NCBI GenBank assembly: GCA_029532625.1
Contig: JARFXM010000004.1
Coordinates: 4,836,001-4,900,000 of the forward strand
DNA length: 64,000 nucleotides
Direction of reading: 5' to 3'
From: Lomentospora prolificans
Taxonomy: Eukaryota; Ascomycota; Sordariomycetes; Microascales; Microascaceae
The position numbers and the translations under genes are program-made. Below, one piece after another: positions 21,022 through 33,853 of this stretch (its first letter is position 1; every line of letters starts with the position of its first letter). Under the pieces are notes generated by a model that searched no databases, was not told where the DNA came from, and was given only the letters and a program-made list of their open reading frames with translations.

Positions 21022-22815
21022 TCACCTATACGCACCGGGCCCGTTATTATTCCAATACCCACCCTGCTGTCCGTATCCCTGATTTTGAGGCGCACCATAC
21101 CCTCCGCCATACGTCGGCGCCGCGCTTCCGCTCCTAGGAGGCGGCATTACATGCGCGGGGCTCTGCGCCCTCGGCGCATCAAAGCCACTGTACCCATCAC
21201 CGCCATAGGCTCCAGAGTAAGCATTGGGCGACGTCATGCTCCTCTGCGGCATCCCCACGCCGTGGTTCTGCATGCCATTGTCGAACTGCGACGGAGCAGG
21301 GCTAAACGCCCGCTGCGGAGCAGGCGCAGGGCTGAAAGCGCGCTGAGGTCCGGGGCTGTACGTCCTCGTGGGGCCGGGGCTAGCCACCCTGGGGCTCTGC
21401 GACCTATCCTGCAAGAGGGGAATGGCGTGCATGCCGCCCGCGGGGGACGCCAGCGGCGGCGACGCGGGGCCGCCCCTGCTGTTCCACTCGCTGCCGAGCT
21501 GCTGCTGCGGCTGGCCAAACTGAGACGTCGGGGACCCGGTGCCGTGGGGCGAGTTCATGCCGCCGAGGGGCTTCTCCTGGATGCTGAACTCGGGCCTCTT
21601 CTCCTGCACAACGCCGTTGTCGTGCACCTCGGCGACGGTCCAGTCGCTGGCGCCGTTGGAGAAGCTGTCGGGGTTGACGCCGCGGGCCTTGAAGCCCTGC
21701 AACTCGAGACGTTCCTGCTCGGCGGCCGCCGCAGCCTGCTCAGCCTCGCGGGCGCCTCGGCGGCGCTGCTTGATGCAGTACCAGAGGCCAAAGGCAACGA
21801 TGACAGCTCCGAGACCGGCGCCGCTGGCGTAGACGGCAGTCTTGGCAGTTTGCGGGAGCTTGTTCCACTTGTCGCCGATGGTCTCTTCGGGTTCCTTGAA
21901 GAGGGCTTCCTTGGCGGTGGAGTTGCCACTGTTTCCGTTGATTAGCAACGCAACACATTCCTTCGTTTCATAGCTGGGGAGAGAGAAAATGACAACTTAC
22001 GACGTGACCTGGATGCTTTCCCAGGAGCCCGAGCGGTCTCCGAAAGAGTACTGTTTCGCATCAGGCGTGAAATCCGTAATCTTGACGCTCTTCACCCACA
22101 TGGTATAAGGCCCAGCGCCGAAATCGGTGTCACCGCCAGCCCACTCCCGCACACCCTGCGGCATATCGGGATCGCCACCCGCCCAAATGCCCAAGCTCAA
22201 CCTCATGGGCGTCTGTGGGTAATTACGCGTATTGTTCGCATCCTTGGGAAGCAGCGTGCGGACGAGGTTCCCGTCAATGTACCACTGGAGCATATCCTTT
22301 GTCCAGACGGTCGTGTAATTGTGGTAGTCGTCGCGCACGTCGTAGTTGACCTCGTGGTAACCGCCATTCGTGAAATCCTGCTCTCCTTTACCAAAGTAGT
22401 TGGTGGCCGCGTAGGTGGCGTTGGTGCCGAAAAACTCCCAGTCCACCTCGTCGAGGTTGTCGCTAAGCCACATCATGGAGCTGATGATGCCGGTGCCGGG
22501 CGCCACCTTGAGCAACATCTCCGTGCGGCCGAAGAAGAAGTAGAACTTGGTTCGCAGGGTCGGCGACTCGCCCTTCTTGTTGATGGTGAAGGCCGCGCCC
22601 TGGTTGGCGTCGTACTTCACCTCGCCGGCTAGGGATTCCCAGGTGCCCGTGGGCGGGCTAGCGTTGAAGTTGAAATAGTACTCGGTTCCGAAGGCTGGGT
22701 CGGCTGGGCAGTCCTTTTCCATCGGGTTGCAGTCCGTGTGCACTTGGGCGGATACCGAGATGACGGTGCTCAGGGCCACGACGGCCGAGAGCCATGTCTT
22801 TCGTAGAGAAAACAT
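21022..22815 (-). CDS. Crh-type GH16 cell-wall transglycosidase with membrane anchor
   Basis: Two exons, 22815-22001 and 21928-21022, with a 72-nt intron; the product is 573 residues. Signal peptide at residues 1-23 (MFSLRKTWLSAVVALSTVISVSA). The GH16 domain carries the catalytic motif DEVDWEFFG with Glu123 (nucleophile) and Glu127 (acid/base), plus WYIDGNLVRTL and GIWAGGDPD typical of Crh/Utr2 enzymes. These cross-link chitin to beta-glucans in the wall. No chitin-binding module is visible. Instead of a GPI signal there is a transmembrane helix at about 303-323 (VYASGAGLGAVIVAFGLWYC) followed by KQRRR and a ~245-residue Pro/Ser/Gly/Gln-rich cytoplasmic tail with a repeated PQRAFSPAP. A second in-frame acceptor 45 nt upstream exists but would leave a 27-nt intron. 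Confidence 0.9.
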
Positions 22816-25800
22816 GTTGACTGGTGGTGGTGCTTGGAAAAAAAAAACGAACAAACAGAAGTCGTAGAATTGGGTATAGGGTATCGTGGTTAGATGATAG
22901 AAAGATGAGATACTATCTCCTCGTATATGTCGTCAAAGATCGGGCTCTGTCTAGCAGAGGGATATACAAAACTAGGGTGATATTCCAAAAACAGCGCGCA
23001 AGCGCGGTCCAAAGACGTAGAAGCGAAGGATATATGTTGATTCTCGAGTCCAGAAATGAGCGAGACAATTCCCGAAAGGTTGTATGAACCGAGGGATTCA
23101 GACTGCGAGTGCGCCCGTCAATGGAAGGACTCCAAAAGTCTCAAAGTAAGATGACGATAGACGCGGAATAAAAAGGAGCGACTGTTGGTTTGTTTCGATA
23201 CGGGTGGTTTTTCGATAAAATGAGCGACTTTCCGGTCCGTCCTGCTTTACACAATCATGGCGAGAAGACCAGCAATATACCAAGAATGAAGGGAATGGAC
23301 GTCGTCCTGCTCCTGTCAGAACCCTTTTCTTCAAGGACTGTCAAGTCTGCAGAAAGGGATTGCAGAAAGGAAGAAGAGGCAGAAGCAGAAACGAGGGGGA
23401 ACGAACCAGAGATAATCCTCTTGACAGGGAAAAAAGGAAAGGGCGGCAACGGGGAAAAGACGCAATTTTGTTGGGCCACCCTTTTCTTCTTCATCACCAA
23501 GTCCCAGGTCCACCCAAAGCCAGCATCCCATGTGTCCGAGAACAGAGCCAGCCAGCGAAAGGGGGAGGGCAACTCTCTTGGACGGCATTAGCTCCGTCCT
23601 CCTCTTCTTGGTTCCTCCACTGCTACCATGCTCGCATCGCTGGCTGGCATTGGCTCGGCCTCATTTGCAAAGGGGCCCGGCACGCAATGCTGCTCCCAAG
23701 GAGGGCAGGACTCCCCAGCGGCGGCCTGGGGAGAAACGGCGAACCCCTGCAGCGACCCCCCCTGCCAAGGTCGAAGTGTAGTTTCATCTGGGAGGCTGGG
23801 TACCACAACCGTCGATGTCGTTTCACTCGTCCTGGTTTAGCTCATTAACGCCATGGCCCAGTCCAGCCAATAGGGAGTCAGTGTCGAGACGCAGGTACCA
23901 TCCTGCGATCCAGATCACCAGCAAATTTGCCAAGATTGGCTGATCTCTGGTGATCGCCCGTACCAGTCTCTCGAATTTGCTAGGCCTTTATCATACTCTC
24001 CTACAAATGTGCTGGCAACCTGTTAGCGATCCAGCAAGATCGTCGCCAAGTGGCAGCCGCACTCACTTTCGCTCAATGCTCAAGAACCAGGCTTTCATCC
24101 CCTTGGCTGCCGTCCTGCCGGCTTCATCCGTCATGAAGATGTCGGATAGCCAGCGTCTTGGTTTTCTCCAACGAAAGCGTGGCACCTGCTTCGGCTTCAA
24201 AACGAAGGAGGCTTGGCAAATGGATCTTCTGGCGAGTTTCTAGACCACTGGTGTTGGGAACCACTTTCTTTTCGTTGGAAAACCTGACATGATCGTTTTG
24301 AAGCTTGTCTCTCTGGTCTTCTTTTTAAGCTTGCCCTTCACCCATCTCGGGCCCCATTGTTGCGCCCGAGCTTAACGGGAAGACGCGTAACCTTTGCTTC
24401 ATGCCTCCTTCACTCGCTCTTCAACCTATATCAGCAATATGCATGTTCTAGACATCACCTTGAATCGCCCACACTCCGAATTAAACATAACACAAAGTGT
24501 CTCGGGTTCCCAATCTCCATGACTCGGCTTGACTAGGCTCGACGCTTCCCCCCCTCCTCTTGGGAGGAGGGGAAACACTTCGGAATCCCGACAGCTTTGG
24601 CCGGAACCGTCATTTCATCCTGTTCACTGTCCGGTTCTCTGGGCTCAGCGTCGACGGCTTACGTAGAATGTGTAATGTCGGAGAGATGGGCCTCCAAGAC
24701 CACTCGCTGTCCGATCATGAGTGCCAACTTTGTTGGAGTATCCCGATGGGCGATAGGCATACGTCCCTTCCCGTTTTTGTCCACCATCCCCTGATGACCG
24801 GAGAAAAGGCTCGAAAAGCCCGAGGCCATATCGAGAGGCTAGATCCTCTAGCAGAACTCTCTCGTAAAACAAAGAAAAGCCAGACACCGAAGAAGCCACA
24901 AAACCACTCGGCCGAAATGGTTTCCTTGCCTGAGATAGTGCAATTCTGCGTAAATCAGTAAGACGTAGTTTGTGCCGCTGCAAACAAACAAAAGTTGATG
25001 AGGCAGAAACACATGTTGGCCTACACGCCTCATCTCTTTCATGCTTTGGTCGGCGAGAAACGATCAGTCAAAACGCAAACAACTTGGCAAGAATCGTGCA
25101 ACATCAGCAAGTGAATCCATTTTATTCAGCTCCATTTATATGCACATCCTCTCCATGCCACCTTCATCGCTTCTCAATGGATACGATACCTCTTCTCTCC
25201 GACAGGCTTACTCTCACTCTCCAAACAATTCAACCCCAAAAGCTCGAGAAAGAAAATACACCAACTCTTTTCATTCTTCCCTCTCTCGAATTGTTCTTTT
25301 AAACAAACTCATGGTATTAAAAATCAATAATCAGGGAGTGCGCGTAGTCCATCCCAGACGAGAAAAATAGGATTCCAATCTCAGACAAGAGCGTGAGAAG
25401 GAATGGGTTAGAAATGAAAAAGAAAAGGAAGAAAAAAAAAAAAGATATGTACATCATGTGAGAAATGACAGAGTAGAAAGGCAAAGAACGTAGTGCTCCT
25501 CCCACGCGCACCATAGACCGCGCGCTCGGCTCGGCATTGCCAAGTGGCTGTTGTCCGAGCAAAAGTAAGGCGAATCCGTCGGTGACGGTCGGATATTGAG
25601 CGCTTGTAAAACGACAGGGCATTGCAGGCGTGATTGCATCAAGTACATGTGTAATATGAACAAGCAACGGCAAGATAAGGAGTCTCGGAAATGACGCGGG
25701 CATGAAAGCAGGCATGAATCGGTAAAAGAAAACAGAGTCGTAAGCAACGCCTTGCCCCAAATTTCAACTTGCAGCATCTGGCTGGCTTGGGTATCCTGCC

Positions 25801-25923
25801 TCCGATGTCTATCACTTCCGCCTCCACGAGGCTTCACTTAGGGAAAGAAAAGTAAGGGCGAGGAGGTCATCTTGACCTGTATGCCCACTTTCAGGCGGCT
25901 CTGGAGGATAAACTGGCGGCGTC
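22816..25923. other. Intergenic 3.1 kb upstream of the GH16 gene
   Basis: It lies between the GH16 start and the Rho3 stop. Promoter and leader of the GH16 gene should lie in the first kilobase. I see no coding frame with protein character, no RNA gene and no transposon. A short A-run is at 25432-25444. Confidence 0.6.
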
Positions 25924-26942
25924 TTACATGATGACGCATTTGGAATCTTCGCGGTCCTTCTTGACGGTCAGAGCGACACGAGCAGCCTCGGTGAAGGCCT
26001 CGTTGACGCCCCTGTTCCGCATGGCAGAACATTCGAGATATCGGAGGGCATTGATGCGGCGAGCAACTTCAAGCCCTTGGTCGTAGTTAATCATGGGCTT
26101 CTTCTCGCCCTGGGCGGCACCGTCGGCATTTTGCTCCTCTTCGTCGGATTCGCGTAGATCGCACTTGAGCGCAACGAGAACGAGCTTAGTATTGGGGCAG
26201 TGCTCGGCAATCTCGCCAACCCACTTGCTTTCGACGTTTTCGAGGGAGTCCTTGCTGTCGACACTGTAGCAGAGCATAATAAGGTCGGTATCGTCTAGGC
26301 AGAGGGTTAGCGCAAGAGCCTGGATTCAGAGCGGCGACGGCGTTGGTGCATACCATACGACAGGCTTCGGAGACGGTCGAATTCTTCCTGGCCGGCGGTA
26401 TCCCAGAGGGAAAGCTCAATGTGTACGTTGTCAACGAAGATGTCTGGGAAGGGTTAGTGACTGAATCCTATTATTGTCAAAGCCAGCCAAAGCTCAGGAG
26501 GGCTAATGGAATGGTCCGCTCTCAATCTCAAACCCCCTTTATCACCACCGGAAACATCGGTTGGGCGGACTAGACATACCGTGGACGTAGTTCTCGAAGA
26601 CAGTGGGCTCGTAGACGGTGGGGAAGTAGCTATTAGACTGTGAGCAAGAGGACGAGGGCCATGTTGAAAGACGGACGTCGTCCTACCCTCTCGTAAAGAC
26701 ATTCAAGAGCGAGGTCTTTCCGGAAGCACCATCGCCGCTATTGAATGAATCAAGTCAGCATCGAGCCTTTCAGAACGTCACATTACTAGATCGCGCAAAC
26801 AGGTCCAGTGCCGCCACCAAGCATGTGAAGAACGCTTGACCTGTTGGGCAGTGATCCGCGCTCGGCACCGACGAATGGAAGCAACCCACAGCAGTACCAG
26901 CTTTCGCTGGACGGTCTTGTTTCCTCCACAAAGCGCAGGCAT
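25924..26942 (-). CDS. rho3: Rho3 small GTPase, five exons
   Basis: Exons 26942-26890, 26737-26687, 26629-26580, 26443-26354 and 26294-25924; introns of 152, 57, 136 and 59 nt, all with GT..AG ends. The joined product is 204 residues. P-loop GDGASGKT at 19-26 (formed across intron 1), effector region FPTVYEPTVFENYV at 37-50, switch II DTAGQEEFDRLR at 67-78, LKCD at 124-127 and SAM at 171-173. The Rho insert is acidic (ESDEEEQNADG). The C-terminal CaaX box is CVIM, a farnesyl-type signal. GYFPTVYEPTVFENY together with INALRYLECSAMRNRGVNEAFTEAARVAL matches fungal Rho3, which governs polarised exocytosis and hyphal tip growth at the plasma membrane. P-loop residue 23 is Ser where many Rho proteins have Cys. 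Confidence 0.93.
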
Positions 26943-29900
26943 TGTTTTCGCGATTCGATAAAGACAGGATAGAGTGGGGCGTAAAGGTAGAAGAGTAGCG
27001 ACCGAGGACCGGAGAGAAATTATCGACGAGGGCTTGTCGGCGTCAGATTTCGGCGGAGAAAGGGAAATTAAACCCGATCGACCGAACGGCGGGCAGATGA
27101 GGGTTCGAGGGTTCTATGCGCGAAGTGACGCTGCCGAAGGAGGGAGATGCAGATCGTTAAGGAGAGGTGGTCCCGGGAACGAACGTAAAGACCGCGAAGA
27201 AAGAAAGGTTGGCAAGTTTCGCTTGGAGGGTTCCGTGGCAAGTGTCAGGTCTAGTGGATGAGCTGGGTGAGACCTCTTGCCATTCGCGTCTTCCAGATTA
27301 GGACCGGCTCGGAGTGACGGGGAAACAGTCCAACGAAGAAGGATGGGTCGCGGCGCAAAGGCAGAACGCACGGGGTGGTCAAAGAAGAGAAGGGTATCAA
27401 CGGTTTGGGGGAAATGGAAAGACGAGGAATGGAAAACTCGAACCAAAATAAAACGGGGCAAGAAAGGGCTATGATGTGAATGGCTTCCTTTCGCAGGGGA
27501 CGAGTGAGTGGGAGGATGAATGATTTGGGGTTCAGCGTCGCGGGATGAAGTGAATAAGGTATTGCTTGGTTCGAGGATGAAGGAAATGAGTGGAAATGAG
27601 GTCACTGTCGGGCAAGTCTTGAGGCGGAAGGTACAGGCAGGGATGCGGCCAGGCGATTGAAGGTACAAATCAAGTACACGCCGCTAAGTCCCTGATTCCG
27701 ACCGAATCGGGACAGCCCAGAACAGAAGAGTGAGGGAAGGAGCAAGATAAACCTCGCTGGAAGCTGGCATTGAATCCTCACTCCACGGCCGTGTCCTGGG
27801 GCCTGGGCGTCCTCGTCTTCCGCAATACGAATCTAGTACAACCAGCCATGTACTGTACTTACTCACCACAGTAATAATTAAATCTTCTATCCGTACAATG
27901 TACTCAACCACAAACTGCTTTATTGAGGCGCCCTTCTTGGATCATGGCATTGGCCCTCCCCGCCCCCCATTGACAGTGCCACATGCTCGATGATCAGTTT
28001 GCACAGGCAAAATTGCTTCCTGCCAGTTCTGTTGTACCTGCGTGCGCTCTGTGGACAATATGCCGGATTGACAAGCCGTGAATGGGTAAAAGTCCGATGA
28101 CAGAGAGCCAGCTAGCGCAAGGCCCGTGCCCTGAAGCCAGGATCTTGAACAAGCAAATGCTGGCAACGATGCTGAACGCTCCCGGCGCTCCGCAAGCTGG
28201 CATCTCTTCTCCAGTCATATTTGCGGGCTGCCTATCCAGCCAGGGGAGGCCAGGGGAGTGGAGTGGGCGGTAAATTCAATCTATCGCCAGCCAGCCAGCT
28301 CGATAATAGTTCCAATTCCAGATAATACCCCAAGGCACGAACACTTATAGTGCTCACATAACGCTGGCAATGGCCAGCAAGGAATGGGCGCACAGCCTGG
28401 CGTACCACTACCTTCTGGGAAGCGGCAATGGTACTCGGATCGACTGGGTACCGCTCCACCGGATACAAACGAGAGAGGTTTATTACAGCCAATATGTCCC
28501 GAACCTTGACTGGGGCGGTTTCCATGCGGGTGGCGAAAGGGTGTTCGAAGCGGAGGAACGAATCAAGCAATAGAAAACTTCTTTTCGCTGGCAGGACTGA
28601 TGAAAGGACAGTTCTTTTTTTTTTCCTCGTTTTCCCTTGCTTTGCCTTGATTAGCAGGATAAGCCCACGCTCTTGCGGCTTTCTCCACCCAGCTGCTCTT
28701 GGCGGGAGCCGCGCTCATTGTTTGATTTCACCCTTGGTTTTGCGACTTCTCGATTGGGACAGCGCAGCTCACCTCAAGAAGCATCTCCACTCAGCCCACC
28801 ACGCATCGAATTCCTCCTGCCCGGAGACAAAAGTAAGCTTGATAGTCCAGGAATCCCAAGGAGCTCATTCAGAGCGCTGAGATGGCATGTGATGTCCTTA
28901 ATGCAATGCCTTGAATCGGCTAGTTTCGAACCACGCTGGGCCACACACTCTTAGCTGCCTTTCCTCCTGGACTTGGCTAATACTCCTTTAACTTGCATAC
29001 GGCCTTGTTTCTCCCAACGCCTCAAATTGATTACGAGAAATTCGAGCGAAGCGGCGCGGGACCCGGATGGGCTAGGGACCGACCAAAGCGGCTAAGCTAA
29101 ACCCCACGAAAAAGTCTATACACCGGGAAACCCGGCCCCCATGAGGCCATGACCCATAACAACCTGTAATAAGGCCTGGGCATACGACCTGCCTGCCGAT
29201 CACTGCCCCTCGCTCAGCCTGCCTGCGTGAGAGGCAGAACCAAACGACGAGGTGACCTGGCAAGGTTGCACGTTCTACTTGTGTTCAGGTGGATACGTAA
29301 TGGGATAACGAGCCACAGTTGACAAAGGTCATCCGCCGCAGTTGTCGTAAAGCCGTTGACGATTCGAGGATTTCAATAAAGTCCTCTTTTCGCCTTACTG
29401 GTATCAGCTGAAGTGCATCCTCTAATAATACGCAAAAGTTAACCTGAAACCCGCCTTGTCGATGGTAGATGCATGTTATACACAGCGCAATGCACCGCCC
29501 TTGTGATCGTGTTCTCGTATGAACAACCCCAAATCTGCAATTCCATCACGACCCAGGTGTCCGGTCTGCTCAATTGGGGAAAAAAGGAATCCTACGTTCT
29601 CGAGCCCTCAGCTCGGCGCTTCTCCCAATAGTGGTGGTGTACTCCCAGTAATATCGGGCCAATCCAAACCCTCGTGCCCCTGCCCATCGCTTGCAAGCCA
29701 CTGAGCCAGCATGGGTCACGATTCGCCTCAGGGAAAAAGCCACAGTCGAATGTCTCCCTTGCATAAGATGTGGTTGGCCACTCTGAAGCTGCAGAGGCAA
29801 ATTCTCGTCAAAAACGATATCCTTGCCTACAGCAGTACTCACCAAGTAGGCCAGTATGGAAAAGAGACGTTGGAATAATGCTAGTTTTCGATACGCGGCT

Positions 29901-30300
29901 CCTATTCCATAGAATCACCTCGAAGAGAGGAAAAAGCATCCCGCCGCGCTACCCACCTAAGCCCCACGTATGCTGCATGAATTCTCCCTTCTTTCCTCCC
30001 GCTACCGGTCGATCGCTGCGTGATAGGACTACAGCTGGCCCAGCGCTGCTCATCTGCAGGAGAGCGAGCATCGATTCAGCTAAGAAAGCTAGAGATCTCG
30101 ATGACGTCGGAGTGCGAGTCATTCACCTTGAATCCCAATGGATGCGATGAGAGTTACATTGTTCATTACCATGCTCATTACCATGCCCGGGACTATTTAG
30201 GTCGTTTATATGTAAAGAGGACTTTCGAAAAGATACAGGTCTCTAAGGAAACCCCCAAAGGGGCCATCAGTTAACTCACGATCATCCTTCCCCCCAGTCC
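26943..30300. other. Intergenic 3.4 kb upstream of Rho3
   Basis: It lies between the Rho3 start and the CWC25 stop, both on the minus strand. The first several hundred bases should include the Rho3 leader and promoter. A 184-codon minus frame at 27114-27668 is Ser/Pro/Leu-rich without recognisable domains and was not called. CCAGC-type words are frequent (for example 28225-28250 and 28290-28300). Nothing else was recognised. Confidence 0.6.
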
Positions 30301-31794
30301 TTAATCTTCATCAGCCTGTAGACCACGGCGGCCACGGCCCATGCTCTCGGCAAGGCCGAGATTATTCGCCTGCTGCCGGACATTGTTGATGAAGCGCTTG
30401 TCCCCTCCGTACTTGGCCGCTTGCTCCCGTGCCCTATTGTCTTCTTCCTTCGCGCGCCGTTCCTGTTCCTCGACGGCTGCGAGGCGCTTCTCGCGATCCC
30501 GATCGAGTTCCGACGCGGCCTTCTGCATCTCGGCAAGTTTCCTTGCACGATCCTCGTCCGACGCACGCTTGTCTTCTCGAGGACGTGGGGGTATCTCCCC
30601 GAAATCACCGTTTCCGCGATGATTGCGGCGCCCATTCCAATCGTTCCGCCTCCGGTCGTCATTCCTTCGGTCGTTTCGCCAGTCGCCATTCGCTCGAACA
30701 AATGGATGACCATCCCGGGGTCTGTCGCGCCAGCGGTCATCTTTGCTTTGGTCGCCGTTTTCCTTTTCAGGTCGGCGATCATCCGGAGAGTCGCCGCGTC
30801 TGCCCGAGCTCCTGTGGTCATTTTCCTTCTCCAGCGATTCGCGCCTATCTCGGTGACCATTTTGACGTTTGTCGTCCCTGTCCCTATAATGCCTCTTATC
30901 CTTGGGTCGTAGAGCTGGTGATCTTGATCGTGACGCTGAGGGGGATCTGCGCCTACTCCCCTTGTCTCTAGCATCGGGCGAACGGTGCCGCCTTCTTTCA
31001 GGTGATTCATGTCTTCTTCTTCGGCCGTCACCGTCACCCTCAGTCCGGCGCCGACGTGGAGGGCTCCTCGTCCGAGACCCCGAATCTGATCGCTTCCTTC
31101 TACGCTCTCGTTCGTCATCAGAGTAATCTCTTCGGCGACGGTCACTCCTATGCCTATCTCGTCGTTCGTCCCTTCTCCTCGACTTCTTCCTATCAGAATC
31201 CTTCTCTTTGTCCTTACCCTCCTTCACGCCCATCGATGCGAGCAGCTGCTTTCTTTTGATCGGGTCGTTCATCATCGCTTCGTACGCAGCTTGCTCCTGC
31301 TTCTTGATCTGCATCAATGGATCTGCGCTAAGCTTCGACGCCATGTCCTTAGCCGAATTTGCGCTCTGCATCGCCATGAAGCTTTCCTGTCCCGCATTTT
31401 TCTCCAGCTTCTGATGGTCGGTTCCTTTGATCAGGTTGTCGATCCTGCGTTTTCCAAGAAGATATGCCTCGCGCTCCTCTGTTGTGCCCATCTGTCCGTC
31501 CGTCGGACCCTGGTACATCCAGTCGACGCGATCGACGCGCTTCTGGCCCCCGGCGGCCTCAAGTTGCCGCTGCACCTCCTCCTTCGCCCGCTCTTCCTTG
31601 AGTTCATTGATGCGCTGTTGGGTTCGCTTACGTTCGTCTAGTGCTCGTTGTTCTTCTTCGTAGACTCGTTTCTATGGGTAAGTGGTTAGCGCCTACGTCT
31701 AGAAAGATTTGTAGAAAAAGGTGGCGAGGTGACAGACCTGGTTGCGAAGCAAGCCGGGATGAAACGACTTCTTCAAGTTGAGATCTCCACCCAT
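30301..31794 (-). CDS. CWC25: Pre-mRNA splicing factor CWC25
   Basis: Two exons, 31794-31738 and 31671-30301, with a 66-nt intron (donor GTCTGT); the product is 475 residues. Exon 1 encodes MGGDLNLKKSFHPGLLRNQ, the conserved N-terminal Cir_N segment. Exon 2 continues with KRVYEEEQRALDERKR and the conserved DWMYQGP near residue 65. A very basic, low-complexity middle rich in RS, RR, RD and RE (about residues 165-390) follows. The C-terminal part is charged and probably helical (KLAEMQKAASELDRDREKR), ending NNLGLAESMGRGRR. Cwc25 is a spliceosome factor needed for the first transesterification after Prp2. The RS/RD-rich extension is longer than in the ~180-residue yeast protein, as is usual in filamentous fungi. 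It is head-to-head with CSN2. Confidence 0.92.
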
Positions 31795-32289
31795 GGTTGC
31801 TCTCTCCTAGCGTCAGCTAGGATTATCCGCTTTCGAAGCGTATAATACTTTGTTCGGAAGGCGAGTAGCGCAGAAGCTTTAGCAAACTGAAGGAGTCGGA
31901 GTTGACGATGGAACAAACGAGTCGCGATTCCGTGAGCAAGCAGGCGGCGAAAACAGGCTGGGTCAAGGCATATTCGCCACGATAAAGAATGCTTATGTAA
32001 TAAACATACCCGATATTCGATTGGGCCAAATCTTATCGACAGGTTTCCTCCACACTAAAGCCAAAAAGCTCCGCTCATCAGGAAGGCACCCCTGTGCCCC
32101 ACTATTGACCAGCTTCATTGGAGGTGTGCGCTTCCTGGACTTCACCTATAGCTCTAGGCAAGGAACCAGCCGCGAACACTCCTCTCTCGACTCTCTCCGT
32201 TACACGTTCCCAGCACCTCCATTTCTACGGAGCTCAATTAATTTCGGCATTATATTCAGCATTTATTTGTTTTACGTCCGCTAGTCGCC
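31795..32289. promoter_or_regulatory. Divergent promoter CWC25 / CSN2
   Basis: 495 bp between two divergent start codons of nuclear housekeeping genes. No strong TATA box or known motif stands out. Because of the spacing, both promoters must lie here. Confidence 0.6.
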
Positions 32290-33853
32290 ATGTCTGATGA
32301 TGATTTCATGCAAGAGTCCGACGAGGAGTTCGTCAAGCGCTTCCCCACCTACTCGTCTCATGGACTGAACTAACGTGCCAATAGCTACGACTTCGAGTAC
32401 GAAGACGACGAGGATGAGGATTCTGGCGATGTAGATATCGAAAATAAATACTACAATGCGAAGCAAACCAAGCAGAGCGATCCTGATGACGCCATCTCCG
32501 AATTCCTGGCCATACCAGGCCTCGAAGAATCGAAAGGAGAGTGGGGGTTCAAAGGCCTCAAACAAGCCATAAAGTTGGAATTCCTCCATGGAAAATACGA
32601 CAAGGTATGTGACTTGTAGATATTCTAGAGAGTGACTCTAGGAACTAAGCAGCAGTTATGGTTAGGTGGTTGAGCACTATGCCGAGCTCTTGACGTATGT
32701 CAAATCGGCGGTGACGAGGAACTATTCGGAAAAGTCGATAAACAACATGCTCGACTTCATTGAGAAGGGGTCGCAGGATGAAGCATCCGCCAAATGCGTC
32801 GAGCAGGTGTACTCGCTTACTCTCGATAGCTTTCAGAACACCAACAATGAGCGTCTCTGGCTCAAGACTAACATCAAGCTTGCCAAGCTCCTTCTGGATC
32901 GAAAGGACTACGGTTCCGTAGCGAAAAAGGTTAAGGAGCTCCACAAGGCTTGCCAACGAGAGGATGGGTCAGACGATCCTAGCAAGGGCACATACTCACT
33001 CGAGATATACGCATTAGAGATACAGATGCACGCTGCTACCAAGAACAATAAGCAGCTCAAGCGTCTGTACGAACGAGCTCTCAAGGTCCGCTCCGCAGTA
33101 CCACATCCGAAGATCATGGGTATTATCCGAGAGTGTGGAGGCAAGATGCACATGAGCGAGGAGAACTGGGATGAGGCCCAGAAAGATTTTTTCGAGTCCT
33201 TCCGAAACTACGACGAAGCCGGCTCGCTTCAGAGGATCCAGGTTCTCAAATACTTGCTCCTGACGACGATGCTCATGAAATCGAACATCAATCCTTTTGA
33301 TTCGCAGGAAACTAAACCGTACAAATCAGATCCCCGCGTTGCGGCCATGACCAAGCTCGTCGAAGCTTACCAACAGGATGACATTCATCGCTACCAAGCA
33401 GTTCTCGGCGAAAACCAGGACCTCCTCTCTGATCCTTTCATTGCCGAAAATATCGACGAAGTAACTCGTAACATGAGAACAAAGGGTCTTATGAATATCA
33501 TCACTCCGTTCGATCAAGTCACACTTCAATGGCTTGCTGAGCGCCTCAAGATTTCCGAGGAAGACGTAGAGGATGTCCTTGGGTTTCTCATTGCAGACGG
33601 CAAGCTGGATGCTAGAATAGATCAACAACAACGGACAGTCAGGTTTCTCTCACGGCCAGACTCTTCTCGGCTTAAGTCGCTCCAGGAGATGGCCAACGCC
33701 GTCGCTCAGCTTACAAATGCTGTCCACAGGGATAACTCCAGCAGTGCTCGCTTCGATACTAGAGAGAACAAAGTTCTCACCCCAAATACGAAGCGAAACT
33801 ACCGGTCCGGGCGGGATAGCCTCGTGCCCTCTCAGCCCAAGTTTCTGGCATGA
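32290..33853 (+). CDS. CSN2: COP9 signalosome subunit 2
   Basis: Exons 32290-32327, 32385-32604 and 32666-33853; introns of 57 and 61 nt. The product is 481 residues. The acidic N-terminus MSDDDFMQESDED joins YDFEYEDDEDEDSGDVDIENKYYNAK, as in animal CSN2. YVKSAVTRNYSEKSINNMLDFI, LEIYALEIQM, MGIIRECGGKMHM and LMKSNINPFDSQETKPYK are hallmark CSN2 stretches of the helical-repeat region. The PCI/winged-helix domain occupies about residues 300-415. CSN2 is a core subunit of the signalosome that removes NEDD8 from cullins and, in filamentous fungi, links light response and development. Intron 1 has an unusual donor (GTTCGT) but a good CTAAC branch site and TAG acceptor. Its retention would hit a stop after about 28 residues. 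Confidence 0.95.

Noticed and set aside
20854..21945. 363-codon plus-strand frame opposite the GH16 tail exon
   Set aside because: Arg/Ala/Gly-rich shadow of a GC-rich coding exon; the sense strand has a clear gene.
27114..27668. 184-codon minus frame upstream of Rho3
   Set aside because: Ser/Pro/Leu-rich without domain or splice support; more likely leader or promoter DNA of Rho3.
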